Assembly (NCBI RefSeq): GCF_001375655.1
Contig: NZ_CTEN01000004.1
Coordinates: 310,001 to 374,000 of the forward strand
Origin: Streptococcus varani
GTDB lineage: Bacteria > Bacillota > Bacilli > Lactobacillales > Streptococcaceae
DNA length: 64,000 bases
Direction: 5' to 3'
Part shown: positions 53,909 to 63,284 of the stretch, piece after piece
How the letters are laid out: every line of letters starts with the position of its first letter
How positions within the stretch are numbered: position 1 is the first letter of the stretch
Notes under the pieces: generated by a model
Told to the model about the DNA's origin: nothing
The model's database searches: none
The model's input: the letters and a program-made list of their open reading frames with translations, nothing else
Position numbers and translations under genes: made by a program

Positions 53909-55826
53909 TGGCATTTCCTCCATAAAGTTTATTTAAAACATTTGATGCGGATTTCTCTTTCCGAATTAGCTGTAAATACTGAGGACAATCAATAATATTG
54001 TAAATATCTGACAATAGCCCTTTGCTACGAAGCCTATCTTCCGTACTAATGCAAATGACAAAAATCAAATCTACAAAATAATCACCCCATTTGATTTTTT
54101 TACTATTTTTTATCAAAAATATTTTTGACTTCAGACTATTTTGCGGATTTCCGTGAGGAATAGCAACTCCCACGGGCAAATCAGTTGCCCCTAGATTTTC
54201 ACGATGAAATAAATCATCGATAAAAGCCGGTTTAACAATTCCCCTCTCAACTAATTCTCGACCAAACTCCTTGAAAAAGCTTTTCTTGTCAGGAAACGCT
54301 GCATTAAGTATCATTTCCTCTTCTGTCAAAAAATTGTAGAGATGATGACATTTTGTCGCTGTCTTGGTATTTGAAATAATGCTAGGTTTATAACCAGCTA
54401 TCTTGATATTTTCCATGTCTTTTTCCGTTAAAAACGGAGAAACCAGCACAATATCCTTGTTTGGAATATTTAAGTGAACTGTCGAAATAATGAAGTCAAA
54501 CTTATCAATATCCATATATTCTAGCTCAGCAACTGATGATAGCTCTAGGGTATCAAGAGAAGGTAGAGCTTGTTTGATACGGTTAACAAGCAGTTCTGAT
54601 GTGGCAACACCCATCTGGCAAACGACTAGAATACGTTTATTAATTTTTGCCCTCTCAATTGCGGATTGAAAATAAATGGTCAAAAAAGCAATTTCATTCT
54701 CATTAAAAATAACCTGATAGTTCTTCTCAATCTCTACAATAAGCAGGGAAAGCAGATTAAAAATCAAAGCAAATTCCCTTTTGATCTGATCTGTGAAAGG
54801 ATTTTCAACTATGACATTGGCCTGTAATCGATAGAGCATGGCTGGAATATGCTCTGCTAATTGTTGCTTTAACTTGCTGTCTTGAAGAAAGGATACCTTT
54901 AGACTTTGCGACATACCGACCAATAATTTTTTAGTAAAATCATCAAAGGAAGCCTGATTCTCCCCTTTCTCAAATCGGTTTAATACAAGTTGTCTTGAAA
55001 AATACAAGTTATCTGCTGTGGAAAATAAAATCCCTAGGCGTAGATTCACTTTCTCAAGAATCTTAATAGAACTTTCCTCAAAGAACTTTTCGGAACTTTT
55101 CGGTCTCTGCTTATGATGGTATCCCTTGGCACAACGATAGACTAGAACAATTAGACTACTGAGAAGATTTTGGACATAATGGTCAGTAATTACAGAAATA
55201 TTTTCTCTGATATACGTGTAAAAGATATTCTGACAAGTCTTGACAATTTCATCTCCATAATAACGAGAAAGTATATCTAGATGATGGGGCATCATTTCTT
55301 TTGAGTAAATTTCAACATGGTCCATGATAAAGCGATTAAAACGCAACATAGCTTTTTGAAATCCAACTTCTGACCCTGCTAAACGAGTTCCATAACGTTC
55401 TCCAACTAAGTTTATCTCCCTATCCTCGGTTAAAACAGAGGTTATGAACTCAAAATCTTTGGCAATAGAAGTCTTACTAACTAAAAATTGGTCTGACAAA
55501 GATTGGTAGGTTAAAGCTTTTTCTTCAAAAAGTAAGTAACTCATAATTTTCAAACGGCGCTCTAGAACAACATTTCTATCCAAATCCAGATCTTTTTTAG
55601 TTCTCCCAAAGGTATTTTGACCTGACTTTACAAGTTGAACTCCAACTCCCCTCTTCTTTTCCAAACTATTACCAAGACTTTGTAGATAGTCTGCAATCAC
55701 ATTTAATTCCGTGTAGATAGTACGTCTGGAAAGTCCGCAAGAAAGTGCGATAGATTCGACTGTTACAAAATTCTTGGCATTCTCAAGTATTTGAAGAATA
55801 TCCTTCTGACGTTTATTTAATAACAT
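53901..55826 (-). CDS. BglG/MtlR-type PTS-regulated transcriptional activator
   Basis: 641 residues. Order of domains: two N-terminal HTH domains (KRQKDILQILENAKNFVTVE SIALSCGLSRRTIYTELN; then about 85-150), two PRDs (about 180-400) with regulatory histidines, an EIIB-like domain with Cys (RILVVCQMGVATSELLVNRI), and a C-terminal EIIA domain with His in GVAIPHGNPQNS. Such proteins activate their PTS operon when phosphorylated by HPr and not by the cognate EIIB. It is the first gene of the operon and would control it. Confidence 0.9.
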   Translation of the reverse strand: MLLNKRQKDILQILENAKNFVTVESIALSCGLSRRTIYTELNVIADYLQSLGNSLEKKRGVGVQLVKSGQNTFGRTKKDLDLDRNVVLERRLKIMSYLLFEEKALTYQSLSDQFLVSKTSIAKDFEFITSVLTEDREINLVGERYGTRLAGSEVGFQKAMLRFNRFIMDHVEIYSKEMMPHHLDILSRYYGDEIVKTCQNIFYTYIRENISVITDHYVQNLLSSLIVLVYRCAKGYHHKQRPKSSEKFFEESSIKILEKVNLRLGILFSTADNLYFSRQLVLNRFEKGENQASFDDFTKKLLVGMSQSLKVSFLQDSKLKQQLAEHIPAMLYRLQANVIVENPFTDQIKREFALIFNLLSLLIVEIEKNYQVIFNENEIAFLTIYFQSAIERAKINKRILVVCQMGVATSELLVNRIKQALPSLDTLELSSVAELEYMDIDKFDFIISTVHLNIPNKDIVLVSPFLTEKDMENIKIAGYKPSIISNTKTATKCHHLYNFLTEEEMILNAAFPDKKSFFKEFGRELVERGIVKPAFIDDLFHRENLGATDLPVGVAIPHGNPQNSLKSKIFLIKNSKKIKWGDYFVDLIFVICISTEDRLRSKGLLSDIYNIIDCPQYLQLIRKEKSASNVLNKLYGGNANG

Positions 55827-55849
55827 CCTTCTCCTTTCTAGCGCATTTA

Positions 55850-55864
55850 TGATTACGCTTTCAT
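55850..55864 (-). promoter_or_regulatory. Candidate catabolite-responsive element (cre)
   Basis: Minus-strand ATGAAAGCGTAATCA fits the CcpA consensus WTGNAANCGNWNNCW at every position. It lies 24 bases before the regulator's start codon, so CcpA would repress the whole PTS operon in glucose. Further upstream (55890-55945) are interlocking inverted segments TTGCAAC/GTTGCAA and AACATCTT/AAGATGTT that may be the activator's site. Confidence 0.7.
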
Positions 55865-55960
55865 TTTATCTTTAAAAATTAATCCTGAAAATAACATCTT
55901 CTTGCAACAAGTTCTATTTTCTCTCATAAAGATGTTGCAAAACTATTTTTAGGATTAAAT

Positions 55961-56010
55961 AAAAAAACACATGAGGTCATCTTTTAGGAAAAAGTCTGAT
56001 TTCATGTGTT
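55961..56010 (-). terminator. Terminator downstream of the DUF896 gene
   Basis: 9-bp arms AACACATGA/TCATGTGTT (55967-55975, 56002-56010) followed on the minus strand by a run of T. It ends the glyQS-DUF896 transcripts. Confidence 0.75.
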
Positions 56011-56030
56011 CATATTTGAACAAGATATTT

Positions 56031-56054
56031 TATTAAGATTCTGGATCGTCCAGA
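56031..56054. repeat. 24-bp direct repeat, right copy (DUF896 3' end)
   Basis: Identical to 49597-49620. In place it encodes the last seven residues and the stop of the DUF896 protein (LDDPES and TAA), which are well conserved in the family, so this is the native copy. Confidence 0.85.
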
Positions 56055-56290
56055 CTTCTACCATGAAGCCCTTGTTCCCTTTGAACTTGGCGAATTTTTT
56101 CTGGTGTGACATCGTTGCCTTCTTCATCAACGAGTTTGATTCCAGCGATATGATGTCGGAGGGAACGTTTATAGCCTTCGATATACTCTTTACGAAGTTC
56201 GGCCTGTTCAACTTTTTCAGGTCCAGTCAATCCAACTGTTTTTTTCTTTTTGGCCAACTCATTAATCCGAGCAATTTTATTAGGGTGCAT
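56033..56290 (-). CDS. UPF0291/DUF896 (YnzC-like) small protein
   Basis: 85 residues from the ATG at 56288-56290 (AAAGGA six bases upstream); the frame is open 20 codons further but homologues start here ([17 protein letters not shown]). Two-helix YnzC fold, ending [17 protein letters not shown]. Function unknown; SOS-linked in Bacillus. The 3' end is duplicated at 49.6 kb. About 180 bases to glyS hold nothing clear. Confidence 0.88.
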   Translation of the reverse strand: MHPNKIARINELAKKKKTVGLTGPEKVEQAELRKEYIEGYKRSLRHHIAGIKLVDEEGNDVTPEKIRQVQREQGLHGRSLDDPES

Positions 56291-56473
56291 GCCAGTTCCT
56301 TTCATTTTTACTTTTTTAGATACTTTTCTAGGTGGTACGGATATCAGCACTTCTTAAGGCGACCATGACTAATTTTTGGAATCGCAATTTCAAAAATTCC
56401 GAAATAGATAGCACCTGACTGAAAAACTTCTCTTAACTCAACACAAAGTCATTATTTTTCCCAATTGAAAAAT

Positions 56474-58513
56474 TTATTTGGTGTTCAATTGATTGAAGAC
56501 TGCGACTGCTTTAGCTTTTACCACCAAACCAGCCAAGAGAGCTAGGCGGTTATGTTTAACCGCGGCATCTTCTGCCATAACCATGGTATTATCAAAGAAG
56601 TCATTGATCACCGAACTAAGGGCAAAGAGAGCTGCGATATTCGCTGTCACATCAGCTGTCAAACTCAAGGCTTCAATAGCAGATGCCAAGGCTTTTTCTT
56701 GCTCGTTTTCAAAGAGAGTAGCATCCACAACGACAGTTGCTTCAGCTTTTTCAGCTAGGTTAAAGACGCGTGACAAGGACTCAACCGCTGACTTGTAGTT
56801 GTCTTCTTTGCTAGCTTCTACCAAGGCTTGGGCTGCTGCTAACATTTCTGGCACAACAAAGGTTGAACCGGCTAGAACAGCATCACGGATGTCTTTTGGA
56901 ATCTGATTGCCCATCATTTTTTCCACACGAGCACGTATGAAGTTCAGGACATCTGCCTTGTTGTCATAGGTCAAACTGTCAAAGTTCAGAGCATAGAGAC
57001 TATCTACCAACTCATCCATCGGAATAGCCCAACCAAAGGCATCCAAGATACGGACAATCCCCTGAGTGGCACGGCGAAGGGCATAAGGATCATTTGAACC
57101 TGACGGAATTAAGCCGACTGAGAAGAAGGAAAGAAGGGTGTCCAACTTATCAGAGAGAGCTAGAAGAGCACCAACCTTGGTTTCAGGAAGAGCACCTTCA
57201 GCAGCATTTGGCAAGTAATGCTCACGAATCGCTGCGGCTACGGCTTTTTGTTCGCCTGCAAGCAGGGCATATTTTTCCCCCATGATCCCTTGCAATTCGT
57301 CAAATTCACCTACCATACCAGTCAAGAGGTCAAACTTATAGATTTGAGCTGCACGATCAAGAGCCGCTACTTCTTCGGCTGATAGGTCAACTTGCGCTGC
57401 TAGCGAAGCCGCAATTACTTGCGTGCGGTTCATATGTTCTGCCAAAGAACCAATTTTTTCATGGAAAGTGACATTTGAAAGCTTGGCAACCAAGTCTTCA
57501 ATCTTTAGTTTCTGGTCTTCACGCCAGAAGAATTCTCCATCTTCCAGACGAGCAACCAAGACTTTCTCATTCCCTTTGATAACATTTTCAATATGTTCTG
57601 CGTTACCATTACGGACAGAGATGAAGTTTGGTAAGAGTTTGCCATCCTGGTCACGGACCACGAAGTAACGTTGGTGGGCTTTCATAGAAGTGACCAATAC
57701 TTCTTCTGGAACCGCCAAGTATTTGGCATCAAAGGAACCCATGAAAGCAGTCGGATACTCCACCAAGTTGAGTACTTCGTTTAGGAGGTCAGAATCGATT
57801 TCGACCGAAACATTTTTCTCTGCTTCGATAGCCTTGATTTGCTCTACAATGAGATTTTCACGCTCTTTAGCATCTGCCAATACAAATACCTTACGAAGGT
57901 CTTCCTCGTAAGAATCAGCGGATGCAATCTGCGTTTCTTGACCAAGGAAACGGTGACCGCGACTGATGCGACCTGAGGTGATATCCAAGAAATTCAATTC
58001 AAGAGCTTGGTTATCCAAAAGGACTGTCAAGGTGTGTACAGGACGGATATACTCAAAGCTGTTTCCTGCCCAATACATGCTGACTGGGAAAGTCATGCTA
58101 GAAAGAACCTGAGGGAGGCCGACCAAAACTTCTTCAGCAGCTTTACCTGCTTCGTGTTTGGTCACATAAACATACTCTTCGCCTTTGATTTCGCGGAATT
58201 CGATATCTTCAACTGTCAAACCTTTGCCACGAACGAAACCTTGAGCTGCTTTTGAGAAATTCCCCTCTGCATCCAAGGCGATTTTCTTCGCTGGGCCTTT
58301 GAAATCCTCTGTCAAATCTGTCTGCGCATCTGCCAAACCTGTCACTCGAACCGCCAAACGACGAGGGGTTGAGAAGGTTTGGATACTGTCAAACGAGAGG
58401 CGATTGTCAGTTAGAAAACTAACCATTTTCTCGCCCAATTGTTGTTCACTTGGAGTGACTACATAAGCTGGTAGCTCTTCCAGACCAAGTTCTACTAATA
58501 AATTTTTTGTCAT
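56474..58513 (-). CDS. glyS: Glycyl-tRNA synthetase beta subunit
   Basis: 679 residues, full length. Starts [20 protein letters not shown], typical of bacterial GlyS; HD-like and C-terminal tRNA-binding (DALR-type) regions are present ([50 protein letters not shown]). It forms an alpha2beta2 enzyme with GlyQ. Unusually, an extra gene lies between glyQ and glyS. Confidence 0.96.
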   Translation of the reverse strand: MTKNLLVELGLEELPAYVVTPSEQQLGEKMVSFLTDNRLSFDSIQTFSTPRRLAVRVTGLADAQTDLTEDFKGPAKKIALDAEGNFSKAAQGFVRGKGLTVEDIEFREIKGEEYVYVTKHEAGKAAEEVLVGLPQVLSSMTFPVSMYWAGNSFEYIRPVHTLTVLLDNQALELNFLDITSGRISRGHRFLGQETQIASADSYEEDLRKVFVLADAKERENLIVEQIKAIEAEKNVSVEIDSDLLNEVLNLVEYPTAFMGSFDAKYLAVPEEVLVTSMKAHQRYFVVRDQDGKLLPNFISVRNGNAEHIENVIKGNEKVLVARLEDGEFFWREDQKLKIEDLVAKLSNVTFHEKIGSLAEHMNRTQVIAASLAAQVDLSAEEVAALDRAAQIYKFDLLTGMVGEFDELQGIMGEKYALLAGEQKAVAAAIREHYLPNAAEGALPETKVGALLALSDKLDTLLSFFSVGLIPSGSNDPYALRRATQGIVRILDAFGWAIPMDELVDSLYALNFDSLTYDNKADVLNFIRARVEKMMGNQIPKDIRDAVLAGSTFVVPEMLAAAQALVEASKEDNYKSAVESLSRVFNLAEKAEATVVVDATLFENEQEKALASAIEALSLTADVTANIAALFALSSVINDFFDNTMVMAEDAAVKHNRLALLAGLVVKAKAVAVFNQLNTK

Positions 58514-58516
58514 GTT

Positions 58517-58867
58517 TTATTTTCCTCGATTAATTAGTTCAATACTATTAACATTATAATGGCGTACAATATGTTTGCCGTCGCTTCTTTTCCCCGAAAT
58601 TTGAATTGGCTGAAACACTACTGTATTCTGTATAACTCTATTAATTTTGTCTAGATCTGTGCTCTCTTTCAAAGAACATAATAATTCTTTGCTTTCATCA
58701 CCTGGATTAGCTTCCCACCCAATATCTAGATTCATGGATAAAGTTTCATTTATCCAAGCTCGTACTATTTCCTTCAGGCAGTCATTATCCATCTCTTGAA
58801 TGTATTCCATAGATAATTGAATTTTCATATAATAAATAGATTCATTTAGGACACATGTTATCGCCAT
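58517..58867 (-). CDS. Unknown protein encoded between glyQ and glyS
   Basis: 116 residues if it starts at the ATG at 58865-58867, which directly follows the glyQ stop (GAATAGATG) and is preceded by GGGGA. Another start at Met14 is possible. Soluble, acidic, no signal or membrane segment: IQLSMEYIQEMDNDCLKEIV, WINETLSMNLDIGWEANPGD, then a basic tail (SGKRSDGKHIVRHYNVNSIE). No family recognised. It ends 3 bases before glyS, so both are probably translated from one mRNA under the glycine T-box. Its AT-rich codon use looks a little different from glyQ and glyS. Confidence 0.65.
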   Translation of the reverse strand: MAITCVLNESIYYMKIQLSMEYIQEMDNDCLKEIVRAWINETLSMNLDIGWEANPGDESKELLCSLKESTDLDKINRVIQNTVVFQPIQISGKRSDGKHIVRHYNVNSIELINRGK

Positions 58868-59788
58868 CTATTCCCCATCCCCTAGCAAAAGTTTTGCTCG
58901 TGTCGCCTCATCCAGCAATGGGTAACCGAGTTTTTTGCGTTCTGCGACGAAGGTTTTAGCTACGACACGGGCTAGGTTACGGATGCGGGCAATATAACCT
59001 GCGCGCTCTGTTACAGAAACCGCTCCACGAGCGTCCAGCAAGTTGAAGGTATGGGAACATTTAAGAACATAGTCATAGGCTGGGTGAACCAAGCCTTCTT
59101 CCAAGGCACGCGCTGCTTCTTTTTCAAATTTCTCAAAGTTTTCCAAAAGCATGACTTGATCTGAAATTTCAAATGAGTATTTTGAGTGCTCGTATTCAGG
59201 TTGTAGGAAGATTTCTCCGTACTTGACACCTGGGGCCCACTCAATATCATAGACAGAATCTACTTCTTGGATATAAGATGCTAACCGTTCCAAACCATAG
59301 GTTACCTCAGCTGTTACAGGACCTGTTGCCAAGCCACCAACCTGTTGAAAGTAAGTGAACTGAGTGATTTCCATCCCATCCAGCCACACTTCCCAACCAA
59401 GACCAGCTGATCCAGTTGATGGATTTTCCCAGTTATCTTCAACGAAACGGATGTCGTGTTCCAATGGGTTGATACCCAATTTTTCAAGTGATTCAAGATA
59501 GAGTTCTTGAATATTGCTTGGAGATGGTTTCATAACCACTTGAAACTGGTGGTGTTGATACAGACGGTTTGGATTTTCACCGTAACGACCATCAGCTGGA
59601 CGACGCGATGGTTCTACATAAGCCGCATTCCATGGCTCAGGACCGATGGCCCGAAGGAAGGTATAGGGTGACATGGTTCCCGCACCCTTTTCGTTGTCAT
59701 AGGCCTGCATGAGCATACAACCTTGGTCATTCCAGTATTGTTGTAAGGTCAAGATAATTTCTTGAAATGTTAATTTTTTATTGGACAT
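58868..59788 (-). CDS. glyQ: Glycyl-tRNA synthetase alpha subunit
   Basis: 306 residues. Class II aminoacyl-tRNA synthetase core: [60 protein letters not shown], motif 3 [12 protein letters not shown]. Slight C-terminal length as in other streptococci. Activates glycine; pairs with GlyS. Confidence 0.97.
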   Translation of the reverse strand: MSNKKLTFQEIILTLQQYWNDQGCMLMQAYDNEKGAGTMSPYTFLRAIGPEPWNAAYVEPSRRPADGRYGENPNRLYQHHQFQVVMKPSPSNIQELYLESLEKLGINPLEHDIRFVEDNWENPSTGSAGLGWEVWLDGMEITQFTYFQQVGGLATGPVTAEVTYGLERLASYIQEVDSVYDIEWAPGVKYGEIFLQPEYEHSKYSFEISDQVMLLENFEKFEKEAARALEEGLVHPAYDYVLKCSHTFNLLDARGAVSVTERAGYIARIRNLARVVAKTFVAERKKLGYPLLDEATRAKLLLGDGE

Positions 59789-59825
59789 AAATGACTCCTA
59801 TTTTTTATTATTAGTAATTATTTTA

Positions 59826-60215
59826 TTAAACTGTGGGGATATTCTCCACTAGGACCGCCTGCTCATCCTTGTTCAAATATGAGCAAGTCATCTCCTCTAA
59901 GTCAATCACCCAGCCAACAATTCCAGATTTTGCCATATCTTCACAGAAAGTTGGAAAATCTGTCTGACCAGCCTGATGAGTTTGTAAATCATTTTTAGCT
60001 TGCTTAAGCTCAACCAAATCGGCTAAGGTACCCTTGACCTGATAGCCTTGATTGACAATAACAGAGTCTGTTTTGTCTCTATAGATCACTTGTCCAGCTA
60101 AGATATCCACGTGATTTTTCACCATGCCTATCTCCTTAAATCGGACAATCAATTTTGGAAAATCTGGCCCAGTAAACTGAGCATGGGCATCTATAATATT
60201 TTCTAAAGTAAACAT
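59826..60215 (-). CDS. DUF1398-family protein
   Basis: 129 residues: MFTLENIIDAHAQFTGPDFP ... ILAGQVIYRDKTDSVIVNQG ... FCEDMAKSGIVGWVIDLEEM TCSYL. Recognisable DUF1398 pattern (small alpha/beta proteins of unknown function, E. coli YbcV/YcgZ-type relatives). It is the first cistron after the T-box, 37 bases before glyQ, so glycine starvation should induce it. Confidence 0.75.
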   Translation of the reverse strand: MFTLENIIDAHAQFTGPDFPKLIVRFKEIGMVKNHVDILAGQVIYRDKTDSVIVNQGYQVKGTLADLVELKQAKNDLQTHQAGQTDFPTFCEDMAKSGIVGWVIDLEEMTCSYLNKDEQAVLVENIPTV

Positions 60216-60239
60216 CTCATCTCTTTTCTAGATAACGAA

Positions 60240-60425
60240 AAATGGCCCCACTCTCAACACTCCTATACCACTGGCATAGGGGCGTTGAGACGCGGTTCCA
60301 CCCTAATTTATTACTTCATTTTATTTCAGATTCATTCCGAAAGTGCCAATCTTTATCTTTCCTTCACCTGACTTTCACTACCACAGGCTCGCTTGAGAAT
60401 TGCTCGATAAGACTTTCTTTCTTGA
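60240..60425 (-). promoter_or_regulatory. Glycine T-box leader of the DUF1398-glyQ-glyS operon
   Basis: The minus strand contains the T-box core AGGGTGGAACCGCG (about 60290-60304). A strong terminator hairpin (CTCAACGCCCCTATGCC with GGTATAGGAGTGTTGAG, about 60249-60288) and a T-run near 60238 follow. The upstream stem I region is short, as in glyQS T-boxes, and has a GGC in TTGGCACTTTC (near 60345) as a candidate glycine specifier. Uncharged tRNA-Gly would promote read-through. Confidence 0.9.
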
Positions 60426-60430
60426 AATGT

Positions 60431-60459
60431 ATTATAGCAGAATCTCCCTACTCTGTCCA
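60431..60459 (-). promoter_or_regulatory. Promoter of the glycine T-box operon
   Basis: Minus-strand -35 TGGACA (60454-60459), 17-base spacer, -10 TATAAT (60431-60436), immediately upstream of the T-box. Confidence 0.8.
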
Positions 60460-60583
60460 GTTTTTCTACCAAAGCAAGATTTGAGGTGATAGAAATTCAA
60501 TTTACTAACTTTCATTGAATATAAGCCCTATACAGCTTTTTATTCCACTTTACGGGAAGAACAAGAAGCAAAAAGTATTCATT

Positions 60584-61420
60584 TTAAAAATCGATTTCAT
60601 CAGGATTTTTTGCTCCTGTCACTACTTCGATAGCTGTAATTGTCGCTATGTCGTCATTAGAGAGTTCTATATCTTGAAAATCCAAATTTTCAACGATGCG
60701 ACTTGGAGTAACTGATTTTGGCAAAGGTAAGAAGCCCTGGGACCAAGACCAGGCTAAAGCAATTTGAGCAACTGTTTTTCCGTATTTTTTGGCCATCATC
60801 AACATAGTTGGATGGGAAAAGAGTTCACCGCGCCCCAGTGGACTCCAAGCTTGGAGAATAATTCCCTTTTCCTTACAATAATTAACAATCTCTGCCTGAT
60901 ACACCCCTGGTGCCAAACGAAGTTGATTAATAGCCGGGACAATCTTTGCCGTTTTGAGCAATTCTTCCAGATGATGGACCATAAAATTACTCAATCCGAT
61001 TGTTCGAATTTGGCCTGCTTCAACCAATTCTTCCATAGCTATCCATGTTTGAGCATTAGCGGACTGCCAACGATCGCGAACACTAACTGGATTTGGCCAG
61101 TGAATCAAGTAAAGGTCCAGGTAGTCTAACTGGAGACGGTCCATGGATGCCTTAAAAGCTGCTTTTGCTTCCTCATAGCCATGAGCATCATTCCAGAGTT
61201 TAGTGGTAATGAAGAGTTCCTCACGAGGGACACCAGAATCTTTGATGGCGCGTCCAATCGTTTCCTCGTTTTCATAAAAGGCAGCTGTATCAATATGGCG
61301 ATAGCCAGCATCTAAAGCTTTGCGCACTGCATTGTAAACCTCATCTCCGTCTTTAGAAAGGTAGGTACCAAAACCCACAGCAGGAATGGTTAGGCCGTTA
61401 TTCATTTGATAGGTTCTCAT
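60584..61420 (-). CDS. Aldo/keto reductase
   Basis: 278-residue NADPH-dependent (alpha/beta)8-barrel enzyme. Catalytic tetrad by family: Asp44 (HIDTA), Tyr49 (AAFYENEE), Lys74 (ITTKLW) and His107 (YLIHWPNP). The cofactor loop is SWSQGFLPLPKSVTPSRI. Similar to 2,5-diketo-D-gluconate or methylglyoxal reductases; the true substrate is unknown. Stands alone, with GGAATA before the ATG. Confidence 0.9.
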   Translation of the reverse strand: MRTYQMNNGLTIPAVGFGTYLSKDGDEVYNAVRKALDAGYRHIDTAAFYENEETIGRAIKDSGVPREELFITTKLWNDAHGYEEAKAAFKASMDRLQLDYLDLYLIHWPNPVSVRDRWQSANAQTWIAMEELVEAGQIRTIGLSNFMVHHLEELLKTAKIVPAINQLRLAPGVYQAEIVNYCKEKGIILQAWSPLGRGELFSHPTMLMMAKKYGKTVAQIALAWSWSQGFLPLPKSVTPSRIVENLDFQDIELSNDDIATITAIEVVTGAKNPDEIDF

Positions 61421-61526
61421 AGATATTCCTCTTTTCTATATCAGGCAAGAAAACACTTTTTCCTTCTATTTTAGTATAACAAAAACCAAGCTCAATCGCT
61501 TGGTTTTACTGGCTTGCTTCAAAGAT

Positions 61527-62219
61527 TTAGCGATGGCTAACCTTACGTGTGAGAAGATCACCCAATAATTGAATACTAAAAATCATTAGAAGAATGAGTA
61601 ACGTTGCTGTCCAAGTCACATCATGGTTGAAGCGATTGTATCCGTAGGAGATGGCTACATTCCCAATACCGCCACCACCGATAGCACCGGCCATGGCTGT
61701 TTCTCCCACAAGAGAAATAAGGGTCACCGTAGAAACGCGGATAAGGTCTGGCAAACCTTCACTGAGGTAGACCTTAATCAAGTCAAAACTGGTTGCCCCA
61801 GAAGCTTGTGCTGCTTCAATCACACCACGATCTAACTCGGATAAAACGACCTGAACCTGACGAGTAAAGAAGGCGAAGGTTGCAACCGAAAGTGGGACAA
61901 TAGCTGCCGTCGGACCAAGGTTCGTTTTGATCAAGAGGAAGGTTACTGGAGCTAAAATAAAGAGTAAGATAATAAAGGGTACAGCCCGGAAAACAGAGGT
62001 AATCTTATCTAAAATATGGAACACAACTCTGTTTTCCAAGACACCACCGGGAGCTGTTAAGACTAGGAAAAGGCCAGTTAAGAGACCAATAAAGCCACCA
62101 ATTAAGAAAGCCCAAATAGTCATATAAAGAGTTGTATAGGTCGCTGCTAACCAACCATTTGGTCCCGTCAGACCAATCTTATAAACATTGGGTAAATTTG
62201 TTTGAAGCCAATTACTCAT
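61527..62219 (-). CDS. metI: Methionine ABC transporter permease
   Basis: 230 residues, five helices and the EAA loop (GVIEAAQASGATSFDLIKVYLSEGLPDLI). End MNN. Partner of MetN directly upstream with stop and start adjacent. The lipoprotein MetQ would lie beyond the right edge. Confidence 0.93.
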   Translation of the reverse strand: MSNWLQTNLPNVYKIGLTGPNGWLAATYTTLYMTIWAFLIGGFIGLLTGLFLVLTAPGGVLENRVVFHILDKITSVFRAVPFIILLFILAPVTFLLIKTNLGPTAAIVPLSVATFAFFTRQVQVVLSELDRGVIEAAQASGATSFDLIKVYLSEGLPDLIRVSTVTLISLVGETAMAGAIGGGGIGNVAISYGYNRFNHDVTWTATLLILLMIFSIQLLGDLLTRKVSHR

Positions 62220-63284
62220 CTAGGCACCTCTTTTCAATACTGTTAATTCGACACCAGCTTCAATGATTGCTTGTTGAGCTGACTCCAGAGCTTCTGGCTG
62301 GCCTGATAAGACAACCACTAATTCACCAACAGGGGTATCATCTAAAATCTCAATATTGCCATATAAAATGTTGGCTGTGACTTCAAATCGCTTATAGATA
62401 TCGTTCAAAATCGGCTCATCCGTTGTATGACCAGCATATTTGAGTTGAGCCAGGATTGAATTTGCCGCCATATCTTCTACGATATCTTGTTTTTCAATCT
62501 TGACCATCGCCTCGTCAATTCCTGTTGCAGTTTTGATAAATTCTTGTGTCAAGGCTTGTTTAGGGTGAGAGAAAATTTCCAAGACAGAACCCTCTTCAAT
62601 CAACTCACCATTTTGCATGACCGCCACTCGGTTACAGATATCCTTGACAATCTGCATTTCATGGGTAATCATGACCACCGTTAGTCCCAACTTACGATTG
62701 AGGTCCTGTAAGAGGGCTAAGATTTGCTTGGTTGTCTTTGGATCCAAAGCCGAAGTTGATTCATCTGAAATAAGGATTTCTGGATCATTTGCAAGAGCAC
62801 GGGCAATGGCTACACGCTGTTTTTGCCCCCCAGAGAGCTGCGCAGGATAGTTGTCCGCACGATCAGCCAAACCAACCAACTCCAACAATTCTTCCACCTT
62901 GGTCCGACGCTCTGCTTTGCTCAAATCAGAATGTCTGAGAGCAAAAGCTACATTTTGACGAGCGGTTTTTTGAGCCATAAGGTTGAAGTGCTGGAAAATC
63001 ATCCCGATTTTCTGGCGTTTCTGACGAAGGGCAGCAGGATTTAGTTGCACCCGACCATCTGCATAGGTTACTTGATCACCGATGGTGATTTTACCCGCAG
63101 TCGGAATCTGAAGGAGGTTAATAACACGGACCAACGTCGACTTACCGGCACCCGAATAACCTACGATTCCATAGATATCCCCTTTCTTGATGGTCACTGA
63201 AACATCTTTAACAGCTTCAATAACTCGTTTTTTCTGGTGAAAGGTAATATCAATATTTTCTAGTTGAATAATGGTTTCACTCAT
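62220..63284 (-). CDS. metN: Methionine ABC transporter ATP-binding protein
   Basis: 354 residues. ABC domain 1-245: Walker [16 protein letters not shown], signature [16 protein letters not shown], Walker [14 protein letters not shown], switch His MITHEM. C-terminal NIL/ACT-like regulatory domain (about 280-354) that senses methionine. Overlaps the M20 gene by 8 bases. Confidence 0.95.
   Translation of the reverse strand: MSETIIQLENIDITFHQKKRVIEAVKDVSVTIKKGDIYGIVGYSGAGKSTLVRVINLLQIPTAGKITIGDQVTYADGRVQLNPAALRQKRQKIGMIFQHFNLMAQKTARQNVAFALRHSDLSKAERRTKVEELLELVGLADRADNYPAQLSGGQKQRVAIARALANDPEILISDESTSALDPKTTKQILALLQDLNRKLGLTVVMITHEMQIVKDICNRVAVMQNGELIEEGSVLEIFSHPKQALTQEFIKTATGIDEAMVKIEKQDIVEDMAANSILAQLKYAGHTTDEPILNDIYKRFEVTANILYGNIEILDDTPVGELVVVLSGQPEALESAQQAIIEAGVELTVLKRGA

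Noticed and set aside
49597..56054. PTS region as a prophage or integrative conjugative element
   Set aside because: No integrase, relaxase or phage gene is present; only the flanking repeats suggest integration.
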